From NCBI GenBank assembly GCA_963767245.1, contig CAVYDG010000013.1, positions 124,001 to 188,000 on the forward strand: a DNA stretch of 64,000 nucleotides, written 5' to 3'. The notes beneath the pieces were generated by a model. The model saw only the letters and a program-made list of their open reading frames with translations, was not told the origin of the DNA and searched no databases. Each line of letters begins with the position of its first letter. The stretch's first letter is position 1. The DNA is from Roseiarcus sp963767245 (GTDB lineage Bacteria > Pseudomonadota > Alphaproteobacteria > Rhizobiales > Beijerinckiaceae). The position numbers were made by a program, and so were the translations under genes. Positions 1 through 9,791 of the stretch are shown in pieces.

Positions 1-556
1 CGATCACCGGAATCTTGAGACGGTTGGCTTCCTTGATCGCCAGCGCTTCCTTGTTGGTGTCGATGACGAACACCAGGTCGGGAACGCCACCCATGTCCTT
101 GATGCCGCCGAGAGCGGTCTCGAGCTTGTCGCGCTCGCGCGACAACATCAGGCGTTCCTTCTTGGTCAGGCCCTTCGCGCCCTCGCCGAGGAGCTCGTCG
201 ACCTTGCGCAGGCGCGAGATCGAAGCCGATATCGTCTTCCAGTTGGTCAGCATTCCGCCAAGCCAGCGCGCGTTGACGAAATATTGCGCCGAACGCTTGG
301 CCGCGGCAGCAATCTCGTCAGACGCCTGACGCTTGGTGCCGACGAACAGGACCCGCCCGCCTTTGGCAACCGTATCGGAGACCGTTTTCAGCGCCTGGTG
401 CAGCAGCGGCACGGTCTGGGCGAGGTCGATGATGTGGATCGAGTTGCGCGAGCCATAGATATAGGGCTCCATTTTCGGGTTCCAGCGGTGCGACTGGTGG
501 CCGAAATGCGCGCCAGCCTCGAGCAACTGGCGCATGGTGAAATCTGGCAAAGCCAT
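1..556 (-). CDS. rpsB: 30S ribosomal protein S2, C-terminus cut off by the window edge
   Basis: Ribosomal protein S2 of the small subunit. About 185 N-terminal residues are visible, beginning MALPDFTMRQLLEAGAHFGH and running through the conserved RWNPKM, KRQA and NARWLGGMLTNW segments to FVIDTNKEALAIKEAN, all typical of bacterial S2. The ATG at 554-556 is the only start that gives the standard S2 N-terminus. Transcription runs off the left edge, where tsf would normally follow; this is expected, not seen. In many Hyphomicrobiales rpsB-tsf-pyrH leads directly into frr, whereas here frr lies about 21 kb away with its own upstream neighbours. A plausible sigma-70 promoter lies about 110 bases upstream. 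Confidence 0.97.
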   Translation of the reverse strand, partial: MALPDFTMRQLLEAGAHFGHQSHRWNPKMEPYIYGSRNSIHIIDLAQTVPLLHQALKTVSDTVAKGGRVLFVGTKRQASDEIAAAAKRSAQYFVNARWLGGMLTNWKTISASISRLRKVDELLGEGAKGLTKKERLMLSRERDKLETALGGIKDMGGVPDLVFVIDTNKEALAIKEANRLKIPVI

Positions 557-673
557 GGGTGTCGTCCTTGTCCGGTTGAGCCTCGGCGGATCGTTTGAAG
601 GCGAAGCGAGCCTCGCCACCGGAGCGGAGCCTTAAGCAGGAACCGCGAAAAATCCGCCTGTGGAATGGCGCGC

Positions 674-702
674 GGTATAGGAGACCGGAAGCGGAAACGC
701 AA
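674..702 (-). promoter_or_regulatory. Putative sigma-70 promoter of rpsB
   Basis: Read on the minus strand there is TTGCGT (702-697), a 17-base spacer, and TATACC (679-674). This would start transcription near 667 and leave a leader of about 110 nt before the rpsB ATG. Long leaders are common for rpsB, where S2 can regulate its own synthesis. The assignment rests on motif and spacing only. Confidence 0.5.
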
Positions 703-720
703 GCCTAGCGTCGTTATGGG

Positions 721-746
721 GCCGCCGGAAGCGCTCTTCCGGCGGC
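721..746. other. Perfect 11-bp hairpin upstream of the rpsB promoter
   Basis: GCCGCCGGAAG at 721-731 pairs with CTTCCGGCGGC at 736-746 around a four-base loop. There is no T-run on either side, so it is not a classical terminator. It lies between the divergent rpsB promoter and the ABC transporter genes. Apart from this hairpin and the promoter I see nothing in the roughly 410 bases between 557 and 968. Confidence 0.45.
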
Positions 747-968
747 GCATGCGACAGGCACTCGGTCGCCAGCGACAAAGTCGCGGGCCTTCGCCGGCCC
801 TCGTTGTCATACCGTCATATGCGCTCGTCATGGCTGGCCCGAAGATCGATCTGCGTGGGCAAGTCAAATTCCGATTGCTTCGGCCGCGGCGAGGGTGTTT
901 GACCTCTTCCAGCGTCCGTTTGGCCGCCCGGTTCGCCCTCGCATCGTCTCGCCAAACGGAAGTCGCCG

Positions 969-2700
969 ATGCCCCAACTGACCACCTTTGTCTCGGCCGG
1001 GCGACGCATCCTGCCGAACCAGTGGGATCTGGTCGCCTTCGCCGCGATTCTGGCCGTGCTGACCGCGGTTGCCCGCAGCTATCATGGCATTTCCGCGCCT
1101 CTGCCGGCGCCGAGCAAATCGCCGATCACGCTCGACTATTGGCAACTGCCCTACTATGCATTCCGGACCACGCTGCGCATGTTCGCAGCGCTTGCCGCCT
1201 CGCTCGTCTTCACCTTCACTTACGCCACACTCGCGGCCAAGAGCCGGCGGGCGGAGATGGTGCTGATCCCTGTGCTCGACGTTTTGCAGTCGGTGCCGAT
1301 CCTCGGCTTTCTGTCCTTCACCGTGACCTTCTTCCTCGGCCTCTTCCCCGGCAACACCCTGGGCGCGGAACTGGCGGCGATCTTCGCTATCTTCACCAGC
1401 CAAGCCTGGAACATGGCCTTCTCGTTTTATCAATCGCTGCGCACCGTGCCGCGCGATCTGGACGAAGTCGCCCGCGGCTTCCGGCTCACTGGCTGGCAGA
1501 AGTTCTGGCAGCTCGAAGCGCCTTTCGCGATGCCGGGCCTGATCTGGAACACCATGATGTCGATGTCGGGCGGCTGGTTCTTCGTCGTCGCCTCGGAGGC
1601 GATCACGGTCGGCGATACGACCATCGCGCTCCCGGGAGTTGGCTCTTACATCGCCAAGGCGAATGACGAAGGCAACTGGTGGGCGATCGGCGCGGCGGTG
1701 CTGACAATGGGGATCGTCATCCTCCTGTACGACCAATTGCTGTTCCGCCCGATCGTCGCCTGGGCGGCGAAGTTCAGGGTCGAGCTCTCGGTCAGTCAGG
1801 ACGTCGAGTTCCTCCTGGGTGCTCAACCTGATCAAGCGCACACACTGGCTGCGCCTCGGCGTCACACCGGTCTTCGCCGCCCTGCGCGGGGTGAGCCTCC
1901 TGCCGATACGTTTGCCGACCATTGCGCCAGCGCGAAACCAGACCTCCGATGAGCCTTCGCGGCTCATCGACGCCGTCTGGATTCTCATCGTCATCGCCGT
2001 GGCCGCCTGGGCGGCCTGGCTCACCATCACCTATATCGCCACCGAGCTGAACTGGGACGAAGTGCTGAATGTCTTCGTCCTGACGTTCTACACCCTCATT
2101 CGCGTCATCGTGCTGATGGCGCTCGCGACCGTCGTCTGGGTGCCGATCAGCGTCTGGATCGGCTTGAGGCCGCGCTGGGCTGAAGCCGTTCAGCCGATCG
2201 CCCAATTCCTGGCCGCCTTCCCGGTCAACCTGTTGTTCGGCGCCGCCGTCAGCCTGGTGCTTGTGTTCAATCTCAACCCGAATATCTGGCTGAGCCTCCT
2301 CATCGTTTTCGGCACCCAATGGTATATTGTCTTTAACACCATCGGCGGCGCGGCGGCCTTTCCCAACGACCTGCGCGAAGCGGTGGCGAATTTCCGCATC
2401 CGCGGCTGGCGCTGGTGGACGCAGGTCATCATTCCGGCCGTCGCGCCCTATTATCTGACCGGCGCAATCACGGCGTCGGGCGGATCGTGGAACGCCTCGA
2501 TCGTCGCCGAATACGTCAAATGGAAGGACCATACCGTCGTGGCTCAGGGGGTCGGATCCTATATCGCTCAGGCGACCGACAAAGGCGACTTTCCACGAAT
2601 CGTGCTCGGCGTCGCGATGATGTCGCTGTTCGTGACGCTGTTCAATCGACTGTTCTGGCGACGCCTCTATGCCATTGCCGAGCGACGCCTGCGCCTGTGA
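969..2700 (+). CDS. ABC transporter double permease (nitrate/sulfonate/taurine-like), one frame break
   Basis: Inner-membrane permease of an import-type ABC transporter. Two binding-protein-dependent permease modules lie in one chain of about 577 residues, the normal size of this fused family. The first module (about 969-1797) has several membrane helices and an EAA-type loop around RGFRLTGWQKFWQLEAP. The second (about 1801-2700) repeats this with NFRIRGWRWWTQVIIPA. The reading frame changes between about 1795 and 1801. Reading 1801 onward in the new frame gives SSSWVLNLIKRTHW, which continues the protein, so I treat it as one gene with a one-base indel. The ATPase gene follows 29 bases later. 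No substrate-binding protein is encoded nearby and the substrate is unknown. Confidence 0.85.
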
Positions 2701-2729
2701 CGCCGCCGCTTCATTGAGGAGTTCCACTC

Positions 2730-4046
2730 ATGTTGGACCCAGCTGCAACGACGCTCTTGAACGTTGACAAGGTCAGCCAGGTCTTCTCGACGGGATCGGG
2801 CGAGACTCGAGCGCCCGTCTTGAGCGACGTCTCCATGAGTTTGAGAACTGGCGAGATCGTCGCCCTCCTCGGCCGCTCGGGATCCGGCAAGTCGACCCTT
2901 CTGCGCCTGATTGCCGGGCTCACCCGGCCGACCGAGGGGACGGTGACGATCTCCGGCGAACCGGTGAGCGGACCGGCGAAGGAGGTCGCGATGGTGTTCC
3001 AGAGCTTCGCTCTCTTCCCATGGCTCGACGTCCTCGACAACGTCGAGATCGGGCCGCGCGCCAACGGCGTGCCGCTCGATGAGACGCGCAAACGCGCGCT
3101 GAAGGCTATCGACACTATCGGACTCGATGGGTTCGAATCGGCCTATCCGAAGGAATTGTCCGGCGGCATGCGCCAGCGCGTCGGCTTCGCCCGCGCCCTC
3201 GTAATGCAGCCGAAAATCCTCTTGATGGACGAACCGTTCTCGGCGCTCGACGTGCTCACCGCCGAGACCTTGCGCACCGATCTCCTCGACCTGTGGCAGG
3301 AGGGGCGGATTCCGATCAAGGCCATCCTGATGGTCACCCACAATATCGAGGAAGCGGTGCTGATGGCCGACCGGATTCTCGTTCTGGCGTCGAATCCGGG
3401 CCGCATCGCATCCGAGATCGCCGTCACCCTTCCGCACCCGCGGGATCGGCTCGACCCGAACTTCCGCGAGCTGGTCGACAGGGTCTATGCGTTGATGACC
3501 CAGAGGCCGGATACGACAAAGCCGGCGGCGCGCGAAGCCGCCGCGGCGGCGATGGGGCTCGGGCTTGCGCTCCCGCGCGTGTCGACCAACTCGCTCGCCG
3601 GCATGCTCGAGGAGATCGCCGCCCCACCCTATAACGGCAAGGCCGACCTGCCGCATCTGGCTGACTCGCTCCAGCTCGAGATCGATGAACTGTTTCCGCT
3701 CGGCGAAACGTTGCAACTGTTGCGCCTGGCGGAGTTCGAGGACGCCGACATAAAGCTGACCCCACTCGGCCAGCGCTTCGTCGACATGGACGTCGACCAG
3801 CGCAAAAAGGTGTTCGGCGACCAGGTGCTCGCGAACGTCCCGCTCGCATCGCACATCAAGCGGGTCCTCGACGAACGCCCTTCGCATCGCGCGCCAGCTA
3901 CCCGTTTCCGCGAGGAACTCGAGGACTACATGAGCGAGGACTACGCCGAGCGGACCTTGAGGGCGATCATCAATCTCGGCCGCTACGGCGAGCTGTTCGC
4001 CTACGACGAAAACAGCCAGACATTCAGTTACGAGAATCCTCAATAG
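2730..4046 (+). CDS. ABC transporter ATPase with C-terminal AAA-associated domain
   Basis: Cytoplasmic ATPase that powers the preceding double permease. The 438-residue protein has Walker A GRSGSGKST near residue 50, a Q-loop at VFQSFALFPW, signature LSGGMRQRVGFARAL, Walker B ILLMDEPFSALD and the switch histidine in VTHNIEEAV. This places it in the nitrate/sulfonate/taurine ATPase group. Residues from about 275 to the end are a separate helical extension of the kind called AAA-associated C-terminal domain, which occurs with double permeases of this type. The start ATG is preceded by GAGGAG. Substrate unknown. Confidence 0.9.
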   Translation: MLDPAATTLLNVDKVSQVFSTGSGETRAPVLSDVSMSLRTGEIVALLGRSGSGKSTLLRLIAGLTRPTEGTVTISGEPVSGPAKEVAMVFQSFALFPWLDVLDNVEIGPRANGVPLDETRKRALKAIDTIGLDGFESAYPKELSGGMRQRVGFARALVMQPKILLMDEPFSALDVLTAETLRTDLLDLWQEGRIPIKAILMVTHNIEEAVLMADRILVLASNPGRIASEIAVTLPHPRDRLDPNFRELVDRVYALMTQRPDTTKPAAREAAAAAMGLGLALPRVSTNSLAGMLEEIAAPPYNGKADLPHLADSLQLEIDELFPLGETLQLLRLAEFEDADIKLTPLGQRFVDMDVDQRKKVFGDQVLANVPLASHIKRVLDERPSHRAPATRFREELEDYMSEDYAERTLRAIINLGRYGELFAYDENSQTFSYENPQ

Positions 4047-4093
4047 CGGCCGGCCGCGCCCGTTCCCTTGTTTGACTTATTGCGTTTTATGCG

Positions 4094-4113
4094 CTGCAAT
4101 ATACATATTGCAG
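4094..4113. promoter_or_regulatory. 20-bp palindrome in the gltA promoter region
   Basis: CTGCAATATACATATTGCAG is a perfect inverted repeat with 9-bp arms and a 2-base centre, 34 bases upstream of the gltA start. TTGACT at 4072-4077 could be a -35 element, and 17 bases on the matching -10 window (4095-4100) falls inside the palindrome, so a bound protein could block initiation. A regulator is inferred, not seen. Confidence 0.45.
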
Positions 4114-4147
4114 TGCAAGAGCGCTTTGAGCCTCTGGGAGACGCTCG

Positions 4148-5488
<1,341 letters not shown>

Positions 5489-5493
5489 GGGAC

Positions 5494-6037
5494 CTATTCG
5501 AGGGTCGCCAATAAGCGCTGGGCCGCCTTAAGGTTTGCCGTATCCGAGCCCTCGGCGAACCGATCGAACACCGGCTGGAGTAACGTCCGGGCGCGCTCGG
5601 GGTCGCCTTGTAGGGCCAACAGCGCCGCGAGATCGACTGCCGCGCGCAATTCCCACGCCAGTGCGCCCTGACGACGGCTCATTTCCAATGCCTCGACATA
5701 GGACGCTTTCGCATCGTCAGCACGGGGCTCCGGCAATGAAAGGAGAAGTCCCCCTCTCACCCGCAGCAGCTCAGGCATGTAGCAGAAGTCGCCATTGTCC
5801 TCGACAAGTCGCACCGTCTCATCAAGCAACGTCTTGGCTTCAGCCAAGCGGCCGATCGCTGCGAGGCCCTGGACGAGCGAGATGTTGAATGGCGTGGTCA
5901 AGAACTCGTAATGCGCGGCGCGGAGCTTATCCAGACAACCCTGCACGATCTCAATTCCGTGGCGTTCATCGCCGAGGCGGATAGCCAACTCCCCTTTGAA
6001 GCCGTGCCCGATCGCGAGTGACGGCCCCAGCGAGTGG
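5494..6037 (-). pseudogene. C-terminal fragment of a large TPR/ATPase-type regulator
   Basis: About 180 residues resemble the C-terminal TPR part of large winged-helix or cyclase regulators that carry an ATPase module: HSLGPSLAIGHGFKGELAIR, then helical repeats, ending QGALAWELRAAVDLAALLALQG and ANLKAAQRLLATLE. Residues matching the family are readable back to about 6037, where the sequence becomes a SnoaL-like gene read on the opposite strand. The N-terminal DNA-binding and ATPase parts are absent, so this is a decayed remnant. A TTG at 5988 could start a 164-residue peptide, but I do not think it is functional. Confidence 0.7.
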
Positions 6038-6293
6038 GGACGGCGTGGACGGAGTCCGCAAGTTCGTCGCCTGGATCCTGGCCAATCATCCGGACGCGCG
6101 CGGCGAGATCAAGCGCGTTTTCGCCGACGGAGATTATGTCATCCTCCACAGCCAATGGCACGGCCTGTCGGACAATCCGCGCGGCGAAGCCGTCGTTGAC
6201 ATCTCCCGATGGGAAGATGGCAAGGTGGTCGAGCACTGGGATGTGATCCAACCTGTCCCGGAGACGGCGGCGAACAACAATACGATGTTCTGA
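6036..6293 (+). pseudogene. 5'-truncated SnoaL-like gene, paralogue of the one at 8953
   Basis: The encoded segment VRKFVAWILANHPDARGEIK through VVEHWDVIQPVPETAANNNT is nearly the same as the C-terminal two thirds of the intact SnoaL-like protein at 8953-9333. The first 40 or so codons are missing, replaced by the TPR-gene remnant. An ATG at 6018 could allow translation of a 91-residue product, but it lacks the first helix of the cone-shaped fold. The IS21 element lies 16 bases beyond its stop, between the two copies. Confidence 0.75.
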
Positions 6294-6309
6294 CCCGTCG
6301 CCGATAAGA

Positions 6310-6328
6310 TGCTGATTCCGACGGAAGC
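6310..6328 (+). repeat. IS21 left terminal inverted repeat
   Basis: TGCTGATTCCGACGGAAGC, the left terminus of the element; it matches the inverted right end at 17 of 19 positions. Confidence 0.85.
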
Positions 6329-6465
6329 CGCCACCTTTAACGAGATGATGTCGCCACTCATAACGAGATGATTGCGCCACCTGCAACGGGATGATCCCGC
6401 CAGGGTGGGCGTCTCTTCGCTGGCCAGATTTAAGGTCGCTTCTTTGGGCCACCAAGGGAGCACCG

Positions 6466-8016
6466 ATGCCAGCCGAGAGAGTCGCCATGCGCGATGTACG
6501 CGTGATCATTCGCCTTAAATATTTGTCTTCGCTCACGACGAGCGAGATTGCCCGGCGTCTTGGGTTGGCGCGTTCGACGGTACGGGAGACCTTGAGCCGT
6601 TTCGAGAGTTCGGACTTGATCTGGCCGCTACCCGAGGGCCTGAGCGACGAAGGGTTGGAAGCTGCGCTTTACGCCAACCGGCGCAGCAAACGGGGTCATC
6701 GGCGCCATGCCGAACCGGACTGGCCGGCGGTTCATCGGGAGATGAAACGCAAGCACGTCACCCTGCTGATCGTCTGGGACGAGTATATTGCGCAGAACCC
6801 AGGCGGCTACAGCTATTCGCGGTTCTGCGAACTTTATCGAGCCTTCGAGACAAAATTGTCGCCGACGATGCGCCAGACGCATGCGGCGGGCGAACGATTG
6901 TTTGTCGATTACGCCGGCGATGGCGTTCCAGTCCTGATTGATCGGCTGACGGGCGAGATTCGCAAGGCGCAGATATTCGTCGCGGTGCTCGGCGCATCGA
7001 GCTTCACCTTTGCCTGGGCGAGCTGGACGCAGACCCTTCCCGATTGGATCGACGCCCACGTGCATGCTTTCGCGGCGATCGGCGGCGTTCCGCATTTGCT
7101 CGTGCCGGACAATACCAGGACCGCCGTCATAAAGGCCTGCTTCTATGACCCTCTGGTCAATCGCACCTATGCCGAAATGGCGGCCCATTACGACACCGCC
7201 ATCCTGCCGGCGCGGCCGAGAAAACCTCGCGACAAGGCGAAAGTCGAACAAGCGGTGCTGATTGTCGAGCGCTGGCTGCTCGGGCGGTTGCGTCACCGCA
7301 TCTTCGTCAGCCTCGCTGAGGTCAACGAAGCCATCGGCGAGTTGCTCAAGCATCTGAACGAAGAACGACCCATCCGGAGGCTCGGCGTGACTCGCCGGCA
7401 ATTGCTGGAGGAGATCGACCGTCCGGCGCTCAAGTCTCTGCCGGCCGAGCCCTATGTCTTCAGCGAATGGCGCGTCTGTCGGGTCGGCATCGATTATCAC
7501 GTCGACGCCGGCTCTCACTATTACAGCGTTCCCTATCGCTTCGCCCGCGCCGAGGTGGACGTCCGGATGACCGCCAGGACGGTCGAGATTTTCCTCAAAG
7601 GCGAGCGGATCGCCGCGCATTTGCGCATCAGCGGCAATCGCAAACATACGACGATCCCCGAACACATGCCGTCCTCCCACCGCCGCTATGCGGGCTGGAC
7701 GATCGACCGCATCCGCCAGGACGCGCGCGCGATCGGACCGGCGACTGCGGCGCTCTGCGAGCAGATTCTCGAGCATAGACTGCATCCGGAACAGGGCTAC
7801 CGGGCGTGTCTGGGGATCGTCCGCCTTTCCGGTCCCTATGGCGTCGGACGCGTCGAAGCGGCGGCGGAACGCGCCATTGATATCGGCGCGCGCACCTATG
7901 GCTCCGTCAAGTCCATCCTCGACAACAATCTTGATCGGCGCCCCGCGCAAAAGCGCGCCGCGGACGGAACGCCGATCCTGCATCCCAATATCCGTGGCCC
8001 GCGCTATTACAATTAG
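6466..8016 (+). CDS. istA: IS21 transposase IstA
   Basis: DDE-type transposase of IS21. About 516 residues from the ATG at 6466, which follows AAGGGAG. The N-terminal helix-turn-helix lies in SLTTSEIARRLGLARSTVRE. The DDE core starts at ERLFVDYAGDGVPV, with the second acidic residue in HLLVPDNTRTAV and the glutamate in PRDKAKVEQAVLIVERWLL. A C-terminal Mu-type region contains YYSVPYRF. Upstream codons in the same frame back to 6391 belong to the terminal repeat region and are unlikely to be translated. istB starts 11 bases after the stop, as usual for this family. Confidence 0.95.
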   Translation: MPAERVAMRDVRVIIRLKYLSSLTTSEIARRLGLARSTVRETLSRFESSDLIWPLPEGLSDEGLEAALYANRRSKRGHRRHAEPDWPAVHREMKRKHVTLLIVWDEYIAQNPGGYSYSRFCELYRAFETKLSPTMRQTHAAGERLFVDYAGDGVPVLIDRLTGEIRKAQIFVAVLGASSFTFAWASWTQTLPDWIDAHVHAFAAIGGVPHLLVPDNTRTAVIKACFYDPLVNRTYAEMAAHYDTAILPARPRKPRDKAKVEQAVLIVERWLLGRLRHRIFVSLAEVNEAIGELLKHLNEERPIRRLGVTRRQLLEEIDRPALKSLPAEPYVFSEWRVCRVGIDYHVDAGSHYYSVPYRFARAEVDVRMTARTVEIFLKGERIAAHLRISGNRKHTTIPEHMPSSHRRYAGWTIDRIRQDARAIGPATAALCEQILEHRLHPEQGYRACLGIVRLSGPYGVGRVEAAAERAIDIGARTYGSVKSILDNNLDRRPAQKRAADGTPILHPNIRGPRYYN

Positions 8017-8027
8017 GAGAAGCGATC

Positions 8028-8804
8028 TTGCTCAAACATCCGACCCTCGATCAACTTTACGCCCTCGGCCTCCAGGGCATGGCCAAGGGCTTTACGGAAA
8101 TCGGCGCCGAGGCCGACAATCTCGACAAACGCGAATGGCTCGGGCTTCTGCTCGATCGCGAGGCGTCATGGCGTCAGGATAAGAGGTTCGCGGCGCGACT
8201 GCGCTACGCCAAATTGCGCCAGCAAGCCTGCGCCGAAGATGTCGATTATCGAAGCCCGCGCGGCCTCGATCGGCCCCTGTTCCAAAAGCTCGTCGAGGGG
8301 CATTGGATCGAGGCCCACGAAAACTTGGCCCTCGTTGGCCCGACCGGCGTCGGCAAGTCATGGCTCGCTTCAGCGCTTGGCCACAAGGCCTGCCGCGATA
8401 ATCGCTCGGTGCTCTATCACCGCATCCCAAAGCTCTTCGAAGATCTCGCCCTGGCGCGCGGCGATGGCCGTCATCCGCGCCTCCTGCGTGCGCTCGGCCG
8501 CGCCGACCTTCTCATTCTCGACGATTGGGGTTTGGAGCCCCTCGACGCCGGCGCCCGGCATGATCTTCTGGAAATCCTCGAAGAGCGATACGGCCGCCGC
8601 TCGACCATCGTCACATCCCAACTCCCCGTGGACCGCTGGCATCACGTCGTCAACGACCCGACCTACGCCGATGCGATCCTCGACCGTCTCGTTCACAACG
8701 CCCATCGGATCGAACTGGCTGGCGAAAGCTTGCGACGCGTCCGGCCAAGTCGTGAAAAAATTGCAGATGAAAACTTGACCAGACAACAGCCCAAGCGCCA
8801 ATAA
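8028..8804 (+). CDS. istB: IS21 helper ATPase IstB
   Basis: AAA+ ATPase that assists IstA in target selection and strand transfer. The 258-residue protein has Walker A GPTGVGKS near residue 105, Walker B LLILDDWGLEPLD and the sensor-1 segment TIVTSQLPVDRWH. The start is TTG at 8028, preceded by GGAG overlapping the istA stop region, which suggests coupled translation. Length and motif order are normal for the family. Confidence 0.95.
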   Translation: MLKHPTLDQLYALGLQGMAKGFTEIGAEADNLDKREWLGLLLDREASWRQDKRFAARLRYAKLRQQACAEDVDYRSPRGLDRPLFQKLVEGHWIEAHENLALVGPTGVGKSWLASALGHKACRDNRSVLYHRIPKLFEDLALARGDGRHPRLLRALGRADLLILDDWGLEPLDAGARHDLLEILEERYGRRSTIVTSQLPVDRWHHVVNDPTYADAILDRLVHNAHRIELAGESLRRVRPSREKIADENLTRQQPKRQ

Positions 8805-8883
8805 TCAAAGCGCCAGCGAGCCCGCTCCACCCCGGCGGCATCATTCCGTTACAGGTGGCGGCATCATCTCGTTACAACATGGC

Positions 8884-8902
8884 GCTTTCGTCGGAATCCG
8901 CA
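8884..8902 (-). repeat. IS21 right terminal inverted repeat
   Basis: Read on the minus strand this is TGCGGATTCCGACGAAAGC, the partner of the left terminus. The 9-bp direct repeat CCGATAAGA follows immediately. Confidence 0.85.
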
Positions 8903-8952
8903 CCGATAAGATCGCTGGCGGCACGGCCAAATCCGCCCTGAAGGGAACGACC

Positions 8953-9333
8953 ATGTCTGAAACGAACAAGGCCAACACTGTCGCCTTCCACAAGAAAGCG
9001 GTCTTTGAAGGCGACGTCGAGACCGCGTTCCGGACCTACGGCGGAAGCCCCTATCGCCAGCACAATCCTCTCATCGAGGACGGCAGGGAGGGCCTCCGCA
9101 AGTTCGTCGCCTGGATGCGCGCCAATCGTCCGCACGCTCACGGCGAGATCAAGCGCGTCTTCGCCGACGGCGACTACGTCATTCTCCACAGCCTGTGGCA
9201 TGGCCTCACGGATAGTCCGCGCGGCGAAGCCGTCGTGGACATCTACCGGTTGGAAGACGGCAAGCTGGTCGAGCACTGGGACGTGATCCAGCCGATCCCG
9301 GAAACGGCGGCGAACAAGAATACGATGTTCTGA
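8953..9333 (+). CDS. SnoaL-like (NTF2-fold) protein
   Basis: A 126-residue protein of the SnoaL / nuclear transport factor 2 fold superfamily, small alpha+beta cones that act as isomerases, hydrolases or unassigned ligand binders. Typical features are the N-terminal helix NTVAFHKKAVFEGDVETAFR, YRQHNP, the FADGDYVILHSLWHG strand pair and VEHWDVIQPIPE near the end. The ATG follows GAAGGGA. The cupin gene begins two bases after its stop, so the two are probably co-transcribed. A truncated paralogue lies across the IS21 element. Substrate unknown. Confidence 0.85.
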   Translation: MSETNKANTVAFHKKAVFEGDVETAFRTYGGSPYRQHNPLIEDGREGLRKFVAWMRANRPHAHGEIKRVFADGDYVILHSLWHGLTDSPRGEAVVDIYRLEDGKLVEHWDVIQPIPETAANKNTMF

Positions 9334-9335
9334 GG

Positions 9336-9791
9336 ATGCCAATGGTTCGAACCCATCAGCCGGGCGAGGCCGCTTTCCGCGCCGTTCTGCCCGAGGACAT
9401 CGACTGGAAGCCGTTCCTGGCATTCCCGTCTGGAGTCCGTCTCGCCGTTCTCATCGGCGATCCGAGCCAGCCCGGCCCCTATGTGATCAGGGTCAGGGTC
9501 CCCGGCGGGGCCAAGCTCATGCCGCACCGGCACCCGGAGGACCGCATCTATACGGTCATCTCCGGCGTCTTCTACATCGGCTTTGGCGAGAAGTTCGACG
9601 GCGAAAAGGTCGGCGCCTATCCGCCGGGCAGCGTCATCGTCCTGCCGGGCGGTACTTGGCACTTCCACTTCGCGAAGTCTGGCGAATACGTTAGCCAGGT
9701 CAACGCCATCGGTCCCCTCGGCCTCGAATATCAGGATCCAGCCGACGATCCGCGGACGACGCCTATACGCGGGTCTCGATCGTCTCGATGA
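9336..9791 (+). CDS. Small cupin-domain protein
   Basis: A 151-residue single-domain cupin. The metal-binding motif is in PHRHPEDRIYTVISGVFYIGFG (first box) and LPGGTWHFHF (second box), and the surrounding beta strands are regular. The start could be 9336 or the in-frame ATG at 9342; neither has a strong ribosome-binding site, fitting translation coupled to the SnoaL-like gene two bases upstream. The last ten codons overlap the convergent 3' end of lpxB, and this tail may be an extension past a shorter ancestral stop. Function unknown; a small-molecule binding or isomerase role beside the SnoaL-like protein is inference. Confidence 0.8.
   Translation: MPMVRTHQPGEAAFRAVLPEDIDWKPFLAFPSGVRLAVLIGDPSQPGPYVIRVRVPGGAKLMPHRHPEDRIYTVISGVFYIGFGEKFDGEKVGAYPPGSVIVLPGGTWHFHFAKSGEYVSQVNAIGPLGLEYQDPADDPRTTPIRGSRSSR

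Larger units (their letters stand above)
6310..8902 (+). mobile_element. Complete IS21-family insertion sequence
   Basis: A 2.6-kb element with istA and istB in order. The ends are TGCTGATTCCGACGGAAGC at 6310-6328 and its inverted counterpart at 8884-8902 (17 of 19 match), beginning TG and ending CA. The flanks carry a 9-bp direct repeat CCGATAAGA at 6301-6309 and 8903-8911, consistent with a target duplication. Inside the ends are repeated boxes of the form AACGrGATGAT: three on the left between 6351 and 6400, two on the right between 8840 and 8880. Such multiple terminal repeats are typical IS21 transposase-binding sites. Both genes and both ends look intact, so the copy could be active. 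Confidence 0.93.

Noticed and set aside
388..2030. Long minus-strand open frames opposite the ABC permease and rpsB leader
   Set aside because: They mirror the plus-strand coding frame in GC-rich DNA, are rich in Arg/Gly/Asp with no domain, and the plus-strand product is a clear permease.
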